In this document: positions 36,794-45,269 of the stretch, one piece after another
Layout of the letters: each line of letters opens with the position of its first letter
Position numbering within the stretch: position 1 is the first letter of the stretch
NCBI GenBank assembly: GCA_013112715.1
Contig: JABFGB010000002.1
Coordinates: forward strand, 103,601-167,600
DNA length: 64,000 nucleotides
Source: Chloroflexota bacterium
GTDB lineage: Bacteria > Chloroflexota > Anaerolineae > Aggregatilineales > J027
Direction of reading: 5' to 3'
Translations under genes and position numbers: made by a program
Notes under the pieces: model-generated
Told to the model about the DNA's origin: nothing
Databases searched by the model: none
Seen by the model: the letters and a program-made list of their open reading frames with translations, nothing else

Positions 36794-37990
36794 TTACATC
36801 ATTCTGGGCAGCAGCGCGTAAAATTCAGTGGCTCGTACCACATCATCCAGCGACACTTGGTCAAGCACGGTATGGGCATGAATTTCATCACCCGGGCCAA
36901 AACCGATGCTTGGAATGCCTGCTTTGCCACACCAATACGTGCCATTAGTTGAGAAGTCCCATTTGCCTGTCTTGGGTTCACCACCCCAAAGCGCCTTTGC
37001 AGTTTTGACCCCAGCTTGTACAAAGGGGTTGGATTCTTCCAATAACCATGCCGGATAGATTTTTTCGAGCGGGAACACAAAACCAGTATAGCTGGGTTCT
37101 TCATAGATCAACAAATCAACCTTGATGTCGGGCCGATCTCCTACTACTTGTCGCACCTGTTCAATCACGGCTTCGGGGGTTTCACCCCACGTGATACGGC
37201 GGTCAATGTAGATAATGGCTTCATTCGGCACGGCGTTGATGCTGGGGGTGGTGACTTCCATATCGGTCACGGTGATGCGCCCATGCCCCAAAAACTCATG
37301 ATCGCCCAACTGTGGTTCCATATCCCGGATGGCAGCGATTACGGGCAGCATCTTATAAATCGCATTGTCTCCAAGGAAGTTGCTGGCGGCGTGGGCGCTT
37401 TTGCCTTTAGCGGTGACTTTCATTTCGACACGGCCCTTATGTCCACGATAGACCATCATTTTGGTCGGCTCTCCCACCACCACAAAATCGGGCCTGATGC
37501 CTTCAGTCTCCACAAAGGCGTTGGGGGCGCTACCGTCGTTCCATTCTTCCATATTGCCGAAATAATAGGCAGTGAAGTCTTTCAGCAACCCTAATTTGTG
37601 GGCAATCGCCAAGCCATAAATCATGCCGGGGGTGCTGCCTTTTTCATCACAGGCCCCGCGTGCATATAAGATACCATTTTCAACCTTGCCCTCAAATGGA
37701 TCCCATTTCCATTCCGCTGGATCGCCGACGCTTACCGTGTCAATGTGGCTGTCATAGAGCAGTTTTTTAGGGCCATTGCCAATCTGCCCGACGATGTTGC
37801 CCATTTTGTCGAACCAGATGCGCTCAAAACCAAGTTTACGCATCTCGGTGGCGCAGCGTTCCCCAACATCTTTTATTTGGCTCTCCATACTGGGGATGGC
37901 GCAAAGCTCACGCATGAATTGGATAATGACATCGCGGTTCTTTTCAACTTCCGCTTTAATCGCTGCAACCACAGCTTGTGTATCGGTCAT
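36794..37990 (-). CDS. ygeY: M20-family hydrolase of the YgeY (selenium metabolism-linked) type
   Basis: 398 residues from ATG 37990, with AGGAAAG just upstream. Metal ligands of the M20 dinuclear site are seen in LLYDSHIDTV, GACDEKGS, FGNMEEWNDG and PGDEIHAHTV. The sequence closely fits the YgeY subgroup, which in other genomes sits with YqeB, YqeC and selenium-dependent molybdenum hydroxylases. Those partners are present here but 30 kb away, so the link is suggestive. Probably cleaves an amide or carbamoyl compound. Confidence 0.88.
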   Translation of the reverse strand: MTDTQAVVAAIKAEVEKNRDVIIQFMRELCAIPSMESQIKDVGERCATEMRKLGFERIWFDKMGNIVGQIGNGPKKLLYDSHIDTVSVGDPAEWKWDPFEGKVENGILYARGACDEKGSTPGMIYGLAIAHKLGLLKDFTAYYFGNMEEWNDGSAPNAFVETEGIRPDFVVVGEPTKMMVYRGHKGRVEMKVTAKGKSAHAASNFLGDNAIYKMLPVIAAIRDMEPQLGDHEFLGHGRITVTDMEVTTPSINAVPNEAIIYIDRRITWGETPEAVIEQVRQVVGDRPDIKVDLLIYEEPSYTGFVFPLEKIYPAWLLEESNPFVQAGVKTAKALWGGEPKTGKWDFSTNGTYWCGKAGIPSIGFGPGDEIHAHTVLDQVSLDDVVRATEFYALLPRMM

Positions 37991-38010
37991 AGTAGCTTTC
38001 CTTTTGATTT

Positions 38011-38670
38011 TCACGCATTTAATTCAGACCACAGGGCCACATCAAAATGGGCCAATGTGGGGATTACCTTATCTGCAATACTGAGACGTGGGTCGCCGGC
38101 CAATGAAGGGTCAGGCACACAGACACATTTCATTTCGGCGGCTTTGGCGGCCAACAGCCCACGAAACGAATCCTCGAATACAAGACATTTTAGACGTGAG
38201 ACGCCTAATTTATCAGCAGCGCTTAAATAGACGGAGGGATTGGGCTTGCCATAGGGTTCATATTCCGCCGAACACAGCCCTGTGAGATATGGCCCGATGG
38301 CTAACCGTTCGACCACACATTCAATCAGTTCCATATAGGACGACGAGGCGATTGCCATTGGGATATTCTGGGTCTGTAAGAAACGCAGTATTTCCATAAC
38401 CCCTGTTTTGGCCTCCCCGCGCTCTCGGACGAGTTCCAGATAGCGGGTTTTGATAGCGTCCTCAATCTCTTTTTTGGAATAATGATTCCATGACTGGTAG
38501 CGGTACCAAAATTCCACTACTTCGTCTAAGCGCAGGCCCATTGTTTTGGTGCAATCTTGCTCGGTGAGATGGAGGCCCACTTTGGCAAGAGTGGTGATTT
38601 CCGCCTCCTGCCAAAAAGGTTCGGAATCAATGAGCAGGCCGTCCATATCAAAGATGACTGCTTCGATCAT
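38011..38670 (-). CDS. HAD-superfamily phosphatase, beta-phosphoglucomutase-like
   Basis: 219 residues. FDMDGLLIDSEP (8-19) is motif I with nucleophile Asp and acid/base Asp; a helical cap follows, then the Ser motif IASSSYMEL and KCLVFEDSFRGLLAAKAA. This resembles the YniC/HxpB 2-deoxyglucose-6-phosphatase and pseudouridine phosphatase group. The stop lies 20 bases before the YgeY start, and its own start overlaps the previous gene by 23 bases. Confidence 0.9.
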   Translation of the reverse strand: MIEAVIFDMDGLLIDSEPFWQEAEITTLAKVGLHLTEQDCTKTMGLRLDEVVEFWYRYQSWNHYSKKEIEDAIKTRYLELVRERGEAKTGVMEILRFLQTQNIPMAIASSSYMELIECVVERLAIGPYLTGLCSAEYEPYGKPNPSVYLSAADKLGVSRLKCLVFEDSFRGLLAAKAAEMKCVCVPDPSLAGDPRLSIADKVIPTLAHFDVALWSELNA

Positions 38671-39352
38671 GCTGTTCCTCAGTTTCTTCGGTGATTCCCT
38701 CTAGTCCCAGTTCTTCAATAGAGGGGATTTGATGATAGGTGTGTATTTCTTCGTAACTCTCTAAAATGTCGTCCAGTTGCAGCATGAGGCGGTCAATGCT
38801 TTCGCCCAATACATCCAATTTGCGGCGCGTTTTGCTGGTGTTAAAACTAACGACCTTTGCCGGGATGCTGGCTTGCAAGTTCAAGGCTTCTTCAATTCGG
38901 CTGACAAGCCATTGCCGCGATTCTGCCATTGTTTTGGCTTCTTCGGAATCTGGATTTTTGTACAAAGTAGCGATTTCGTCAATATCTTCCAGTTGCTCCA
39001 CTAGGGCCACAATTTTGGCACTGAGTTGCTGCGTTTGGCTCAAAATATCGTAGCTGGTTGAGCCGCGAATATTGCGGGTAGCCCGTACCACCAGCCGTTC
39101 GGTAGACAGCATCCGGTCATAAAAATCATAATTCTTTTTATGCACATGCCCGCGCAGTATATCGCGCACCTGCCGATAGGTCGTGTTGATTTGGGGGTCA
39201 CTGTAATAAATCCGACGTAAACGCCGCAGTCGGGTATCTGTAGTATTCGAGGCTATTGGCAAATCCAAAATCATCAGCAGTTGGTCGAATAATGCTTTGA
39301 TGCCCTGCCACAGCAATTTGATAAAGCCGGGTTGATGTTCATGTTCCGCCAT
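38648..39352 (-). CDS. Predicted coiled-coil protein, unknown
   Basis: 234 residues, rich in Leu, Glu, Gln and Arg, with long helical stretches (about 40-110 and 115-215) that could form coiled coils. A single short hydrophobic segment near the N-terminus (LLWQGIKALFDQLLMILDL) may bind the membrane peripherally. No family recognised. It is the first gene of the run HAD-YgeY-DDAH and overlaps the HAD gene by 23 bases. Confidence 0.65.
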   Translation of the reverse strand: MAEHEHQPGFIKLLWQGIKALFDQLLMILDLPIASNTTDTRLRRLRRIYYSDPQINTTYRQVRDILRGHVHKKNYDFYDRMLSTERLVVRATRNIRGSTSYDILSQTQQLSAKIVALVEQLEDIDEIATLYKNPDSEEAKTMAESRQWLVSRIEEALNLQASIPAKVVSFNTSKTRRKLDVLGESIDRLMLQLDDILESYEEIHTYHQIPSIEELGLEGITEETEEQHDRSSHL

Positions 39353-39484
39353 AGATTTCTCCCCACGATTGACGATTATCAGTATGCCGTCTGCGCCGGA
39401 AATTTACTAGGCGGACTCTACCCATTTCTGAATCGCCACTTGCGACAAAGCTATAACAATGGTATATATATTGGAGTAGGGAAT

Positions 39485-39556
39485 GCCCCATTAGCTCAGT
39501 GGATAGAGCGTTGCCCTCCGGAGGCAGAGGCCCGCGTTCGAGTCGCGGATGGGGTA
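39485..39556 (+). tRNA. tRNA-Arg (anticodon CCG)
   Basis: A complete cloverleaf can be drawn. Acceptor GCCCCAT pairs with ATGGGGT (first pair G-T), D-stem GCTC/GAGC, anticodon stem TTGCC/GGCAG with loop CTCCGGA and anticodon CCG at 39518-39520, T-stem CCGCG/CGCGG with loop TTCGAGT, discriminator A. CCA is not encoded. It reads the arginine codon CGG. Confidence 0.96.
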
Positions 39557-39580
39557 CAGCTATGTACTTCGGACGAACAG

Positions 39581-39608
39581 CCAGCAGGAGTAATCTTGCT
39601 GGTTTTCG
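39581..39608 (+). terminator. Intrinsic terminator after tRNA-Arg
   Basis: CCAGCA (39581-39586) pairs with TGCTGG (39597-39602) around a ten-base loop, followed by TTTTCGTTT. It lies 24 bases after the tRNA. Confidence 0.7.
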
Positions 39609-39639
39609 TTTCTATACTGCCGTTTTCGGTAAGCGTGGC

Positions 39640-40106
39640 CTGCCCGTCGCCTTTGCCAGCGGGTGTAAAGCTGGTTAAGTATCCAAACGGAGGCCGCAAA
39701 ACCATTTTTACAATCAACCCCTCACGGTTAACAACAACACGTTCAATGAGATGGAGCAATAACTGTCGTTTCTGTTTTGGCCCCAATCTGTTATAGGGGA
39801 TACCAATTTTTGCAAGTATTCGAACTGCGTCGTCTAATCTCTTAAAAAGTATTCCTTTTCCCGCCCCAAATGCTCCAATGTGGCGTGTGTTTTCTGACAC
39901 TGGTCGTTAAAATCACGCCAGAGTTTGGTATAGAGTTCCTCACTGATTCTGCCTTTTAGACGATCCATGTAAATCACTTTTTCGTACTTTGCCAGCTTGT
40001 CCAATTCTTCCTGCAATGCCGCTTGATCATTTTGACGCCGCAGATTGACCCGCAATTCGATATATTCTCGATCGGCCTGTTTGAGCAGCTTGGTTATACC
40101 CCCCAA
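39640..40106 (-). pseudogene. C-terminal remnant of a large serine recombinase, frameshifted
   Basis: Two overlapping reading frames on the minus strand together give the C-terminus of a serine recombinase. The first (from about 40106) has coiled-coil-like KGRISEELYTKLWRDF and ends EKEYFLRD at a stop near 39834. The second, in another frame from about 39840, continues DDAVRILAKIGIPYNRLGP, then KRQLLLHLIERVVVNREG and LRPPFGYL. A one-base shift joins them. The catalytic N-terminal domain and zinc ribbon are gone: upstream there is a stop at once. The remnant abuts tRNA-Arg on its 3' side, as expected for a decayed integrated element. Confidence 0.82.
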
Positions 40107-40166
40107 TATTCATGGCGCGACCATGTTTAGCAAATCGTGGGAGGGCGATTTGGATGATAAGCACAA

Positions 40167-40195
40167 TTGGCGATAGGGCATCCCTCCTATACACT
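40167..40195 (+). promoter_or_regulatory. Probable promoter of the cysK leader
   Basis: TTGGCG (40167-40172), 17 bases, TACACT (40190-40195). It would give a transcript starting about 33 bases before the cysteine-rich leader ORF. Only moderately similar to consensus. Confidence 0.5.
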
Positions 40196-40234
40196 CAATG
40201 CGATAAGTCAAACAACTCTAATCTCATAAACAGC

Positions 40235-40303
40235 ATGGTTTATCAAATCTTCTGTATGTGTTCTTGTGAAAGTAACACCAGACGCACCCGACGGGTGGGA
40301 TGA
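40235..40303 (+). CDS. Cysteine-codon leader peptide upstream of cysK-cysE
   Basis: A 22-residue ORF whose codons 7, 9 and 11 are cysteine (all TGT, positions 40253-40267), in FCMCSCES, followed by a run of arginines. It ends 95 bases before cysK, with an intrinsic terminator between. GGGTGG (40293-40298), at the leader's end, can pair with CCACTC (40340-40345) in the 5' arm of that terminator. A ribosome finishing at the stop (40301-40303) would cover GGGTGG and let the terminator form; one halted at the Cys codons would leave it free to antiterminate. No ribosome site is visible. Resembles cysteine-responsive attenuators, by analogy with polycysteine leaders known in mycobacteria. Confidence 0.68.
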   Translation: MVYQIFCMCSCESNTRRTRRVG

Positions 40304-40335
40304 ATATTGCTGATTGGACAATCATCGGTAAACAA

Positions 40336-40372
40336 CGGGCCACTCAAAAATGGGTGGCTCGTTTTTATTTTC
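40336..40372 (+). terminator. Attenuator terminator before cysK
   Basis: CGGGCCACTC (40336-40345) pairs over ten bases (two G-T) with GGGTGGCTCG (40352-40361), loop AAAAAT, then TTTTTATTTT. It stands between the cysteine leader and cysK with no gene ending just before it, so it must control read-through into cysK. Confidence 0.85.
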
Positions 40373-40398
40373 TATCATTTGGTAAATAGGGAGACCCT

Positions 40399-41331
40399 AT
40401 GAAAATCGCAAATAATGTCACGGAGTTAATCGGCAATACCCCCTTAGTTAAGCTCAACAAAGTTACAGCGGGTTTGCCAGCCCAAATAGTCGCAAAATTG
40501 GAGTTTTTTAATCCAGCCCACAGCGTCAAAGATCGGATTGGCGTCGCCATGATTGAGGCCGGGGAGCGTGAAGGCAAGATCAAGCCAGATACCATCATCG
40601 TCGAACCCACCAGCGGCAACACCGGGATTGCCCTAGCAATGGTCTGTGCCCAACGCGGCTATCGGCTCATTTTGACCATGCCGGATACCATGAGCAAAGA
40701 ACGCCGTAAACTACTGCGAGCCTATGGCGCAGAACTCATCTTGACACCGGGGGCAAACGGCATGGCTGGCGCGATTGCCAAAGCCAATGAACTCGCCGCT
40801 GCCGATCCGCGCGTATGGATTCCCCAGCAGTTTGAGAACCCCGCTAATCCCGCCATCCATCGCGCCACCACCGCCGAAGAAATTTGGCGCGACACCGACG
40901 GGCAGATTGATATTTTGGTCGCGGGCATCGGCACCGGCGGCACGATTACCGGGGTTGGGGAAGTCCTCAAGGCACGCAAGCCCTCGATTCAATTAATTGC
41001 CGTCGAGCCAGCCGCCTCACCCGTTTTGTCGGGTGGACAAAAAGGCCCACACCCCATTCAAGGCATCGGGGCGGGTTTTGTGCCGGGGATTTTGAACACC
41101 GATATTTACGATGAAGTGGTGACGGTAGCAGGCGATGATGCCTTCGATCTAGCTCGTCGCTTGGCAACCGAAGAAGGGCTTCTGGTTGGCATTTCTTCGG
41201 GGGCGGCGGTGTGGGCGGCTTCGCAGGTGGCGGCCCGTCCCGAAAATGCAGGCAAACTTATCGTGGTCATCATCCCCTCCTTTGGCGAACGTTATCTCTC
41301 CACTGCTCTATACGCTCATTTGGAGGACTAA
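40399..41331 (+). CDS. cysK: Cysteine synthase A (O-acetylserine sulfhydrylase)
   Basis: 310 residues. PLP lysine is in [12 protein letters not shown] (Lys near 43) and the phosphate loop is [13 protein letters not shown]; the substrate loop is [12 protein letters not shown]. These define the CysK/CysM fold, with the CysK-like length. It makes cysteine from O-acetylserine and sulfide. GGGAG lies five bases before the ATG. cysE follows after three bases, so the two final steps of cysteine synthesis are one operon under the cysteine-leader attenuator. Confidence 0.95.
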   Translation: MKIANNVTELIGNTPLVKLNKVTAGLPAQIVAKLEFFNPAHSVKDRIGVAMIEAGEREGKIKPDTIIVEPTSGNTGIALAMVCAQRGYRLILTMPDTMSKERRKLLRAYGAELILTPGANGMAGAIAKANELAAADPRVWIPQQFENPANPAIHRATTAEEIWRDTDGQIDILVAGIGTGGTITGVGEVLKARKPSIQLIAVEPAASPVLSGGQKGPHPIQGIGAGFVPGILNTDIYDEVVTVAGDDAFDLARRLATEEGLLVGISSGAAVWAASQVAARPENAGKLIVVIIPSFGERYLSTALYAHLED

Positions 41332-41334
41332 GCC

Positions 41335-42006
41335 TTGTTTCGTGATGACGTCCGCTCAGTTTTGGAACGTGACCCGGCTGCTCGCCACTGGATTCAAATC
41401 GTATTGTTTTACCCCGGCATCCATGCGATTTGGGCACATCGGGTCGCCCATTGGCTGTGGATTCGCCATCGTCGGTTTTTGGCTGAAACGATTGCCGCTA
41501 CGAGCCGCTTCTTAACAGGCATTGAAATCCACCCCGCCGCCAAAATCGGCCCGCGCTTGTTTATAGATCATGGCATGGGGGTGGTCATTGGGGAAACGGC
41601 TGAAATCGGTGCGGATGTCACTCTGTATCATGGGGTTACACTTGGTGGCGTCAGTTTGACGCATGGCAAGCGTCACCCCACCCTCGAATCACGGGTCGTC
41701 GTCGGGGCAGGGGCGAAAATTTTAGGTGCGATCACGATTGGCGAAGGCACACGGGTCGGGGCAAATTCGGTTGTCATTAAGGACACCCCGCCCCACTCGG
41801 TTGTGGTGGGTATCCCCGGCAAACCGATTGTGCGGGCTGAACCCACCATCGTACCTGAGCCGCTGGATTTTCAACATGGCAACCTGCCGGATGTGATCTC
41901 AGAGAAAATTGATTTGATATTCGCCCGCTTGGAGCGGTTGGAATCGCAAGCCTCGCTTGACATGCTGTTAACACAGGAAATGGCGGTGATGGACTACCAC
42001 ATCTAA
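41335..42006 (+). CDS. cysE: Serine O-acetyltransferase
   Basis: 223 residues, the short type of CysE. The N-terminal helical domain ([16 protein letters not shown]) precedes the left-handed hexapeptide helix with [26 protein letters not shown] and the loop [16 protein letters not shown] that bears catalytic His. The start is TTG 41335 with GGAGG nine bases upstream. It supplies O-acetylserine to CysK. Classical CysE is also feedback-inhibited by cysteine. Confidence 0.94.
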   Translation: MFRDDVRSVLERDPAARHWIQIVLFYPGIHAIWAHRVAHWLWIRHRRFLAETIAATSRFLTGIEIHPAAKIGPRLFIDHGMGVVIGETAEIGADVTLYHGVTLGGVSLTHGKRHPTLESRVVVGAGAKILGAITIGEGTRVGANSVVIKDTPPHSVVVGIPGKPIVRAEPTIVPEPLDFQHGNLPDVISEKIDLIFARLERLESQASLDMLLTQEMAVMDYHI

Positions 42007-42032
42007 TTGTGCGAATGCGCCAAACCAGTTTT

Positions 42033-42061
42033 TTGACAAAACACGCTTGGCCTGCTAATTT
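42033..42061 (+). promoter_or_regulatory. Promoter of the SAM-riboswitch transcript
   Basis: A perfect TTGACA (42033-42038), 17 bases, TAATTT (42056-42061), directly upstream of the riboswitch. Transcription would start within the first bases of the aptamer's P1 stem or just before it. Confidence 0.75.
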
Positions 42062-42062
42062 T

Positions 42063-42163
42063 AATCGTGAAGCATCAAGAGTGGCTCCATATAGGGAGTC
42101 CGGCAACCTCGGCCTCATGGCTTAAGGTGCCTTTCCACCACCAGTGGAGATGTGGTCACGATT
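42063..42163 (+). ncRNA. SAM riboswitch (SAM-I clan) upstream of cysteine desulfurase
   Basis: The core is recognisable from sequence and pairing. P1 is AATCGTGA (42063-42070) with TCACGATT (42156-42163), continued by CATC/GATG. The conserved ATCAAGAG follows P1, then P2 GGCTCC/GGAGTC, then CCGGCAACC, P3 ACCT-GGCC/GGCT-AGGT, the conserved GGTGCC, and P4 CCAC/GTGG. These match the SAM-I/SAM-IV superfamily; I cannot choose between its members by eye. A terminator follows at 42200, and the gene after it is a cysteine desulfurase. Confidence 0.85.
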
Positions 42164-42199
42164 TGGCGTGGCAACTACAACTCAATGGTGGATTGTTCG

Positions 42200-42233
42200 C
42201 CCACTCACTAGATGCCTTTGTGAGTGGGTTTTC
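42200..42233 (+). terminator. Riboswitch terminator before cysteine desulfurase
   Basis: CCCACTCAC (42200-42208) pairs perfectly with GTGAGTGGG (42220-42228) around an 11-base loop, followed by TTTT. It lies between the SAM aptamer and the desulfurase start and is the expression platform. Confidence 0.85.
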
Positions 42234-42261
42234 ATTTATACCCAACAGGAGAACAATTCAG

Positions 42262-43410
42262 ATGATATACCTCGACTATTCCGCAACCACCCCTACCGAC
42301 CCGCGTGTGGTCGAAGCCATGCTGCCCTATTTCACCAATGTATTTGGCAACGCATCTTCGGCGCATCGCATTGGGCACCAAGCCCAATTTGCCATCGAAC
42401 AAGCCCGCGAAACCATCGCCAGCGTGCTCAATTGCAAGCCCCATGAAGTTATTTTTACCAGCGGCGGGTCAGAAAGTGATAACCTAGCCGTGCGCGGCGT
42501 GGCATGGACACATCGCAAACGCGGCAAGCATCTTGTCACAAGCGCCATAGAACATGGTGCAGTGGGCAAAACGATTGTCCAATTGGCTGACGATCAGGGT
42601 TTTGAATGCAGCGTCTTGCCCGTTGACCCGTGTGGAAAAGTCCGCCTTGATGAGGTCTCCGACATTTTGCGACCCGATACCACACTCTTGAGTGTGATGT
42701 ATGCCAATAATGAAATCGGCACGATTCAGCCCATTCCTGAACTCGCGCATCTGGCACATGACCGGGGTGTAATCTTTCATACGGACGCCGTGCAAGCCGC
42801 TGGGCAACTTTCATTAGATGTCCAAAAGTTAGGGGTGGACTTAATGAGCCTCTCCGCCCACAAATTTTATGGGCCAAAGGGCATCGGGGCACTCTACATC
42901 CGCGACGGGATAGATATTTCGCCTGCCCAAACAGGCGGCGGACATGAGCGCGGCTTACGGGCGGGCACTCATGCGACCCCGCTGATTGTTGGTTTTGCGA
43001 AGGCGCTTGAATTGGCCGATCAAGAATTCCAAACCCGCATCACACATCTGCAACATTTGCGTAATACCCTCATAGAAGGGATTCTTAAAACCATTCCGGG
43101 GGCCATCTTGACTGGACACCCCCATGATCGCCTGCCCTCCCACGCCAGTTTCGTCTTTGAAGGGATTCATGGCTCATTCCTGATTAGTTATCTCGACGAT
43201 AAGGGCATCGCCGCAAGTGGGGCCTCTGCTTGCAAGGCAGGTAGCCATGCACCATCAAGCGTGTTATTGGCATTAGGCTATTCCCCGGAATTGGCCTCCG
43301 CCAGTTTGCGCCTGACCGTAGGGATTCACACGACCCAACAAGAGATTGCCGAAACGATCCGCGCGGTTGCCCTTGCCGTCAAGAATTTAAAACGAGTAGC
43401 GGTTGCCTAA
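42262..43410 (+). CDS. Cysteine desulfurase, NifS/IscS family
   Basis: 382 residues from ATG 42262 (AGGAGA before it); the longer open frame runs through the riboswitch and is not coding. It has YLDYSATTP at the start, the PLP lysine in SLSAHKFYGPKGIGALY and the catalytic Cys in ASGASACKAGS. The enzyme takes sulfur from cysteine for iron-sulfur clusters, tRNA thiolation or other uses. Control by a SAM riboswitch suggests a role in sulfur-amino-acid metabolism rather than general Fe-S assembly; no iscU or iscR lies nearby. Confidence 0.92.
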   Translation: MIYLDYSATTPTDPRVVEAMLPYFTNVFGNASSAHRIGHQAQFAIEQARETIASVLNCKPHEVIFTSGGSESDNLAVRGVAWTHRKRGKHLVTSAIEHGAVGKTIVQLADDQGFECSVLPVDPCGKVRLDEVSDILRPDTTLLSVMYANNEIGTIQPIPELAHLAHDRGVIFHTDAVQAAGQLSLDVQKLGVDLMSLSAHKFYGPKGIGALYIRDGIDISPAQTGGGHERGLRAGTHATPLIVGFAKALELADQEFQTRITHLQHLRNTLIEGILKTIPGAILTGHPHDRLPSHASFVFEGIHGSFLISYLDDKGIAASGASACKAGSHAPSSVLLALGYSPELASASLRLTVGIHTTQQEIAETIRAVALAVKNLKRVAVA

Positions 43411-43419
43411 GTTGAAGTT

Positions 43420-43451
43420 TTGGGTGGGGCAAAAATAGATACCTCACCCAA
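43420..43451. terminator. Hairpin between convergent desulfurase and sulfite reductase genes
   Basis: TTGGGTGGGG (43420-43429) pairs with CCTCACCCAA (43442-43451), one G-T pair, loop 12 bases. T tracts are weak on both strands, so the terminator role for both genes is probable but not certain. Confidence 0.55.
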
Positions 43452-43503
43452 TCCTCTAGTCAATCAAGTATCTAACCTCACCTTAAGCAATCACCCGGAT
43501 AAA

Positions 43504-45195
43504 TCAATCACTTCCTAATGCTTTCTCGCCTTCGATGGCAATCAAATTGGACAAGGTATCGAAACCCACCCGTGTGCAAAAATCGCCAAACGCCTCGCCT
43601 TGACGCCGATAATCCCGATAAAATGCCAAGATAGGGCGTAGCGTTGGGACAATTTCGCGGATAGGCACTAAATCCAAAAAGGGTTTCGCCAACCGCGTCC
43701 CTGCCGGACTGCCGCCCAAAAACACGGTGTATTTGTCCAACGAGCGCCCCACCAGTGCGATTTCGGCTACATAAGGCCGCGCACACCCATTTGGGCATCC
43801 CGTCATCCGCACCGTAATATCCGCATCGGCGATGTGCAAATCAGCAAGGGCATCTTCAAATTCATCAATCACCCCCGGCAGCACCCGTTCCGCTTCGGTA
43901 ATGGCAAGGCTGCATGTCGGCAGGGCCACACACGCAATCCCGCGCCGCCGTACCGGAGAGATGTCTTGAACTAGGGTAATTTGATATTCGGCCAGTAGGC
44001 TTTCCACATCGGCACGCGCAGATTCGGCAATATCCGCCAGCAAAATATTTTGTTGGGCCGTCACCCGGACTGGTAAATTGAAATGTTCAATTACGGCCCG
44101 TAGACTACTGCGCAAGCGATAATTCCCACGATCTACAATTCGGCCATTTTCGACGGGGATACCCAGAAACCATTGCCCATCCCCCTGCTCATGCCAACCT
44201 AGATGGTCATCCACTGCGAATTCCGGCATGGGTTGGATTTGCTCGAACTGGAACCCGACACGATTTTCCAATTCCTGCCGAAACCACTCCACACCCCGAT
44301 CTGCCAAGATATATTTCAGGCGGGCGTGTTTGCGGTCAACCCGATCTCCAAAATCACGATGGATGGTCACAATGCCTTTGACGGCTTCGACTACCTGCGA
44401 CGGTGTGATAAACCCAATTTCATCAGCAAGGCGGGCATAGGTGGCATCATTGTTGTGCGTCATGCCCATGCCACCCCCTGCCAATAGATTAAAACCCGTC
44501 AACTGTTGCTGGTCATCAAAAATGGCGACCAAGCCGACATCGTTGGTATAGACATCCACGCAGTTATCCCCAGCATAAGCGATGGCGATTTTGAATTTGC
44601 GCGGCAGATAGGTCGGGCCATACAACGGTTCTTCTACCACATGGTCATCTATCAATTCTTCACCGTCTAGCCAAATTTGATGATAGGCGTTGGTGCGCGG
44701 ATAGAGGGCACGGGTAAGTTCAAAAGCAAACTGCTGGACAGCTTGGCGCTGGGGGTCAGCGGTTGGTGCAGGGCAAGCCAACACATTCCGCACAATATCA
44801 CCGCACGCACCTAACGTAGTAACAAGGGCATGATTGAGGCGGCGCAAGGTATCGCGGATGTCATCTTTTAAGACCCCATGCAATTGAATGGCCTCACGGG
44901 TGGTCAGGCGGAGTGTGCCACTGCCAAATTCGTCGGCGATGGCATCATGGGTCAGGTATTGGGCCGCTGTCAATTGTCCACCCGGCATCTTGGAGCGAAT
45001 CATAAATTGGTGATGGTCGGCGGTACGATCTCGCTTACGAGCATCCCGATCTTCCTGCTGATACATCCCGTGAAATTTCAAGATTTTTTCGGCGTCATCA
45101 GAGAAATAGCGCTCACTGTTGGCAAGTTCTTCGGCGATGGTGCCATATAATCCACGACTTTCGGCCTTGATGATTTCATTGCTCTTTTTTGCCAT
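43504..45195 (-). CDS. Assimilatory sulfite reductase, siroheme/[4Fe-4S] subunit
   Basis: 563 residues. The siroheme-[4Fe-4S] ligands are Cys422 and Cys428 (CVALPTC) with Cys467 and Cys471 (GCPNGC), the C-x5-C...C-x3-C pattern of sulfite and nitrite reductases. PTADP in LACPAPTADP and the surrounding cysteine-assimilation genes favour sulfite over nitrite as substrate; ferredoxin or an unlinked flavoprotein would donate electrons, as no CysJ is present. The start at 45195 follows AGGA by five bases. It is read from a leader with two cysteine-rich attenuators (45209-45497). Confidence 0.92.
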   Translation of the reverse strand: MAKKSNEIIKAESRGLYGTIAEELANSERYFSDDAEKILKFHGMYQQEDRDARKRDRTADHHQFMIRSKMPGGQLTAAQYLTHDAIADEFGSGTLRLTTREAIQLHGVLKDDIRDTLRRLNHALVTTLGACGDIVRNVLACPAPTADPQRQAVQQFAFELTRALYPRTNAYHQIWLDGEELIDDHVVEEPLYGPTYLPRKFKIAIAYAGDNCVDVYTNDVGLVAIFDDQQQLTGFNLLAGGGMGMTHNNDATYARLADEIGFITPSQVVEAVKGIVTIHRDFGDRVDRKHARLKYILADRGVEWFRQELENRVGFQFEQIQPMPEFAVDDHLGWHEQGDGQWFLGIPVENGRIVDRGNYRLRSSLRAVIEHFNLPVRVTAQQNILLADIAESARADVESLLAEYQITLVQDISPVRRRGIACVALPTCSLAITEAERVLPGVIDEFEDALADLHIADADITVRMTGCPNGCARPYVAEIALVGRSLDKYTVFLGGSPAGTRLAKPFLDLVPIREIVPTLRPILAFYRDYRRQGEAFGDFCTRVGFDTLSNLIAIEGEKALGSD

Positions 45196-45208
45196 GTTGT
45201 CCTCATCC

Positions 45209-45244
45209 CAAAAAATAAAAAACCTCGGTGGGTAGTCCGAGGTC
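45209..45244 (-). terminator. Attenuator terminator immediately before sulfite reductase
   Basis: On the minus strand ACCTCGG (45243-45237) pairs perfectly with CCGAGGT (45228-45222), loop ACTACCCA, followed by TTTTTTATTTTTTT. It lies 14 bases before the sulfite reductase start codon and just after the 25-residue cysteine leader. The alternative partner GTAGTCC (45286-45280), inside the leader's end, matches GGACTAC in this hairpin. Confidence 0.85.
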
Positions 45245-45269
45245 TTGAAAAAATGAACATGCGGTAACG

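Noticed and set aside
39496..39900. 134-codon minus-strand frame as an intact gene
   Set aside because: Its end reads antisense through the tRNA-Arg, and its useful part continues another frame of a recombinase tail; it is a decayed fragment.
40112..40303. Longer 63-codon frame that includes the cysK leader
   Set aside because: Its upstream half lies before and across the likely promoter (40167-40195), so it would not be on the transcript; the ATG at 40235 is the first plausible start after it.
40260..40400. Possible T-box riboswitch before cysK
   Set aside because: No T-box sequence (the GGTGGAACCGCG-like antiterminator) is present; the GGGTGGGATG stretch is only a chance likeness. The cysteine leader explains the terminator better.
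42067..42261. N-terminal extension of the cysteine desulfurase
   Set aside because: The extension runs through the SAM riboswitch and terminator; ATG 42262 has a ribosome site and starts with the family motif YLDYSATTP.
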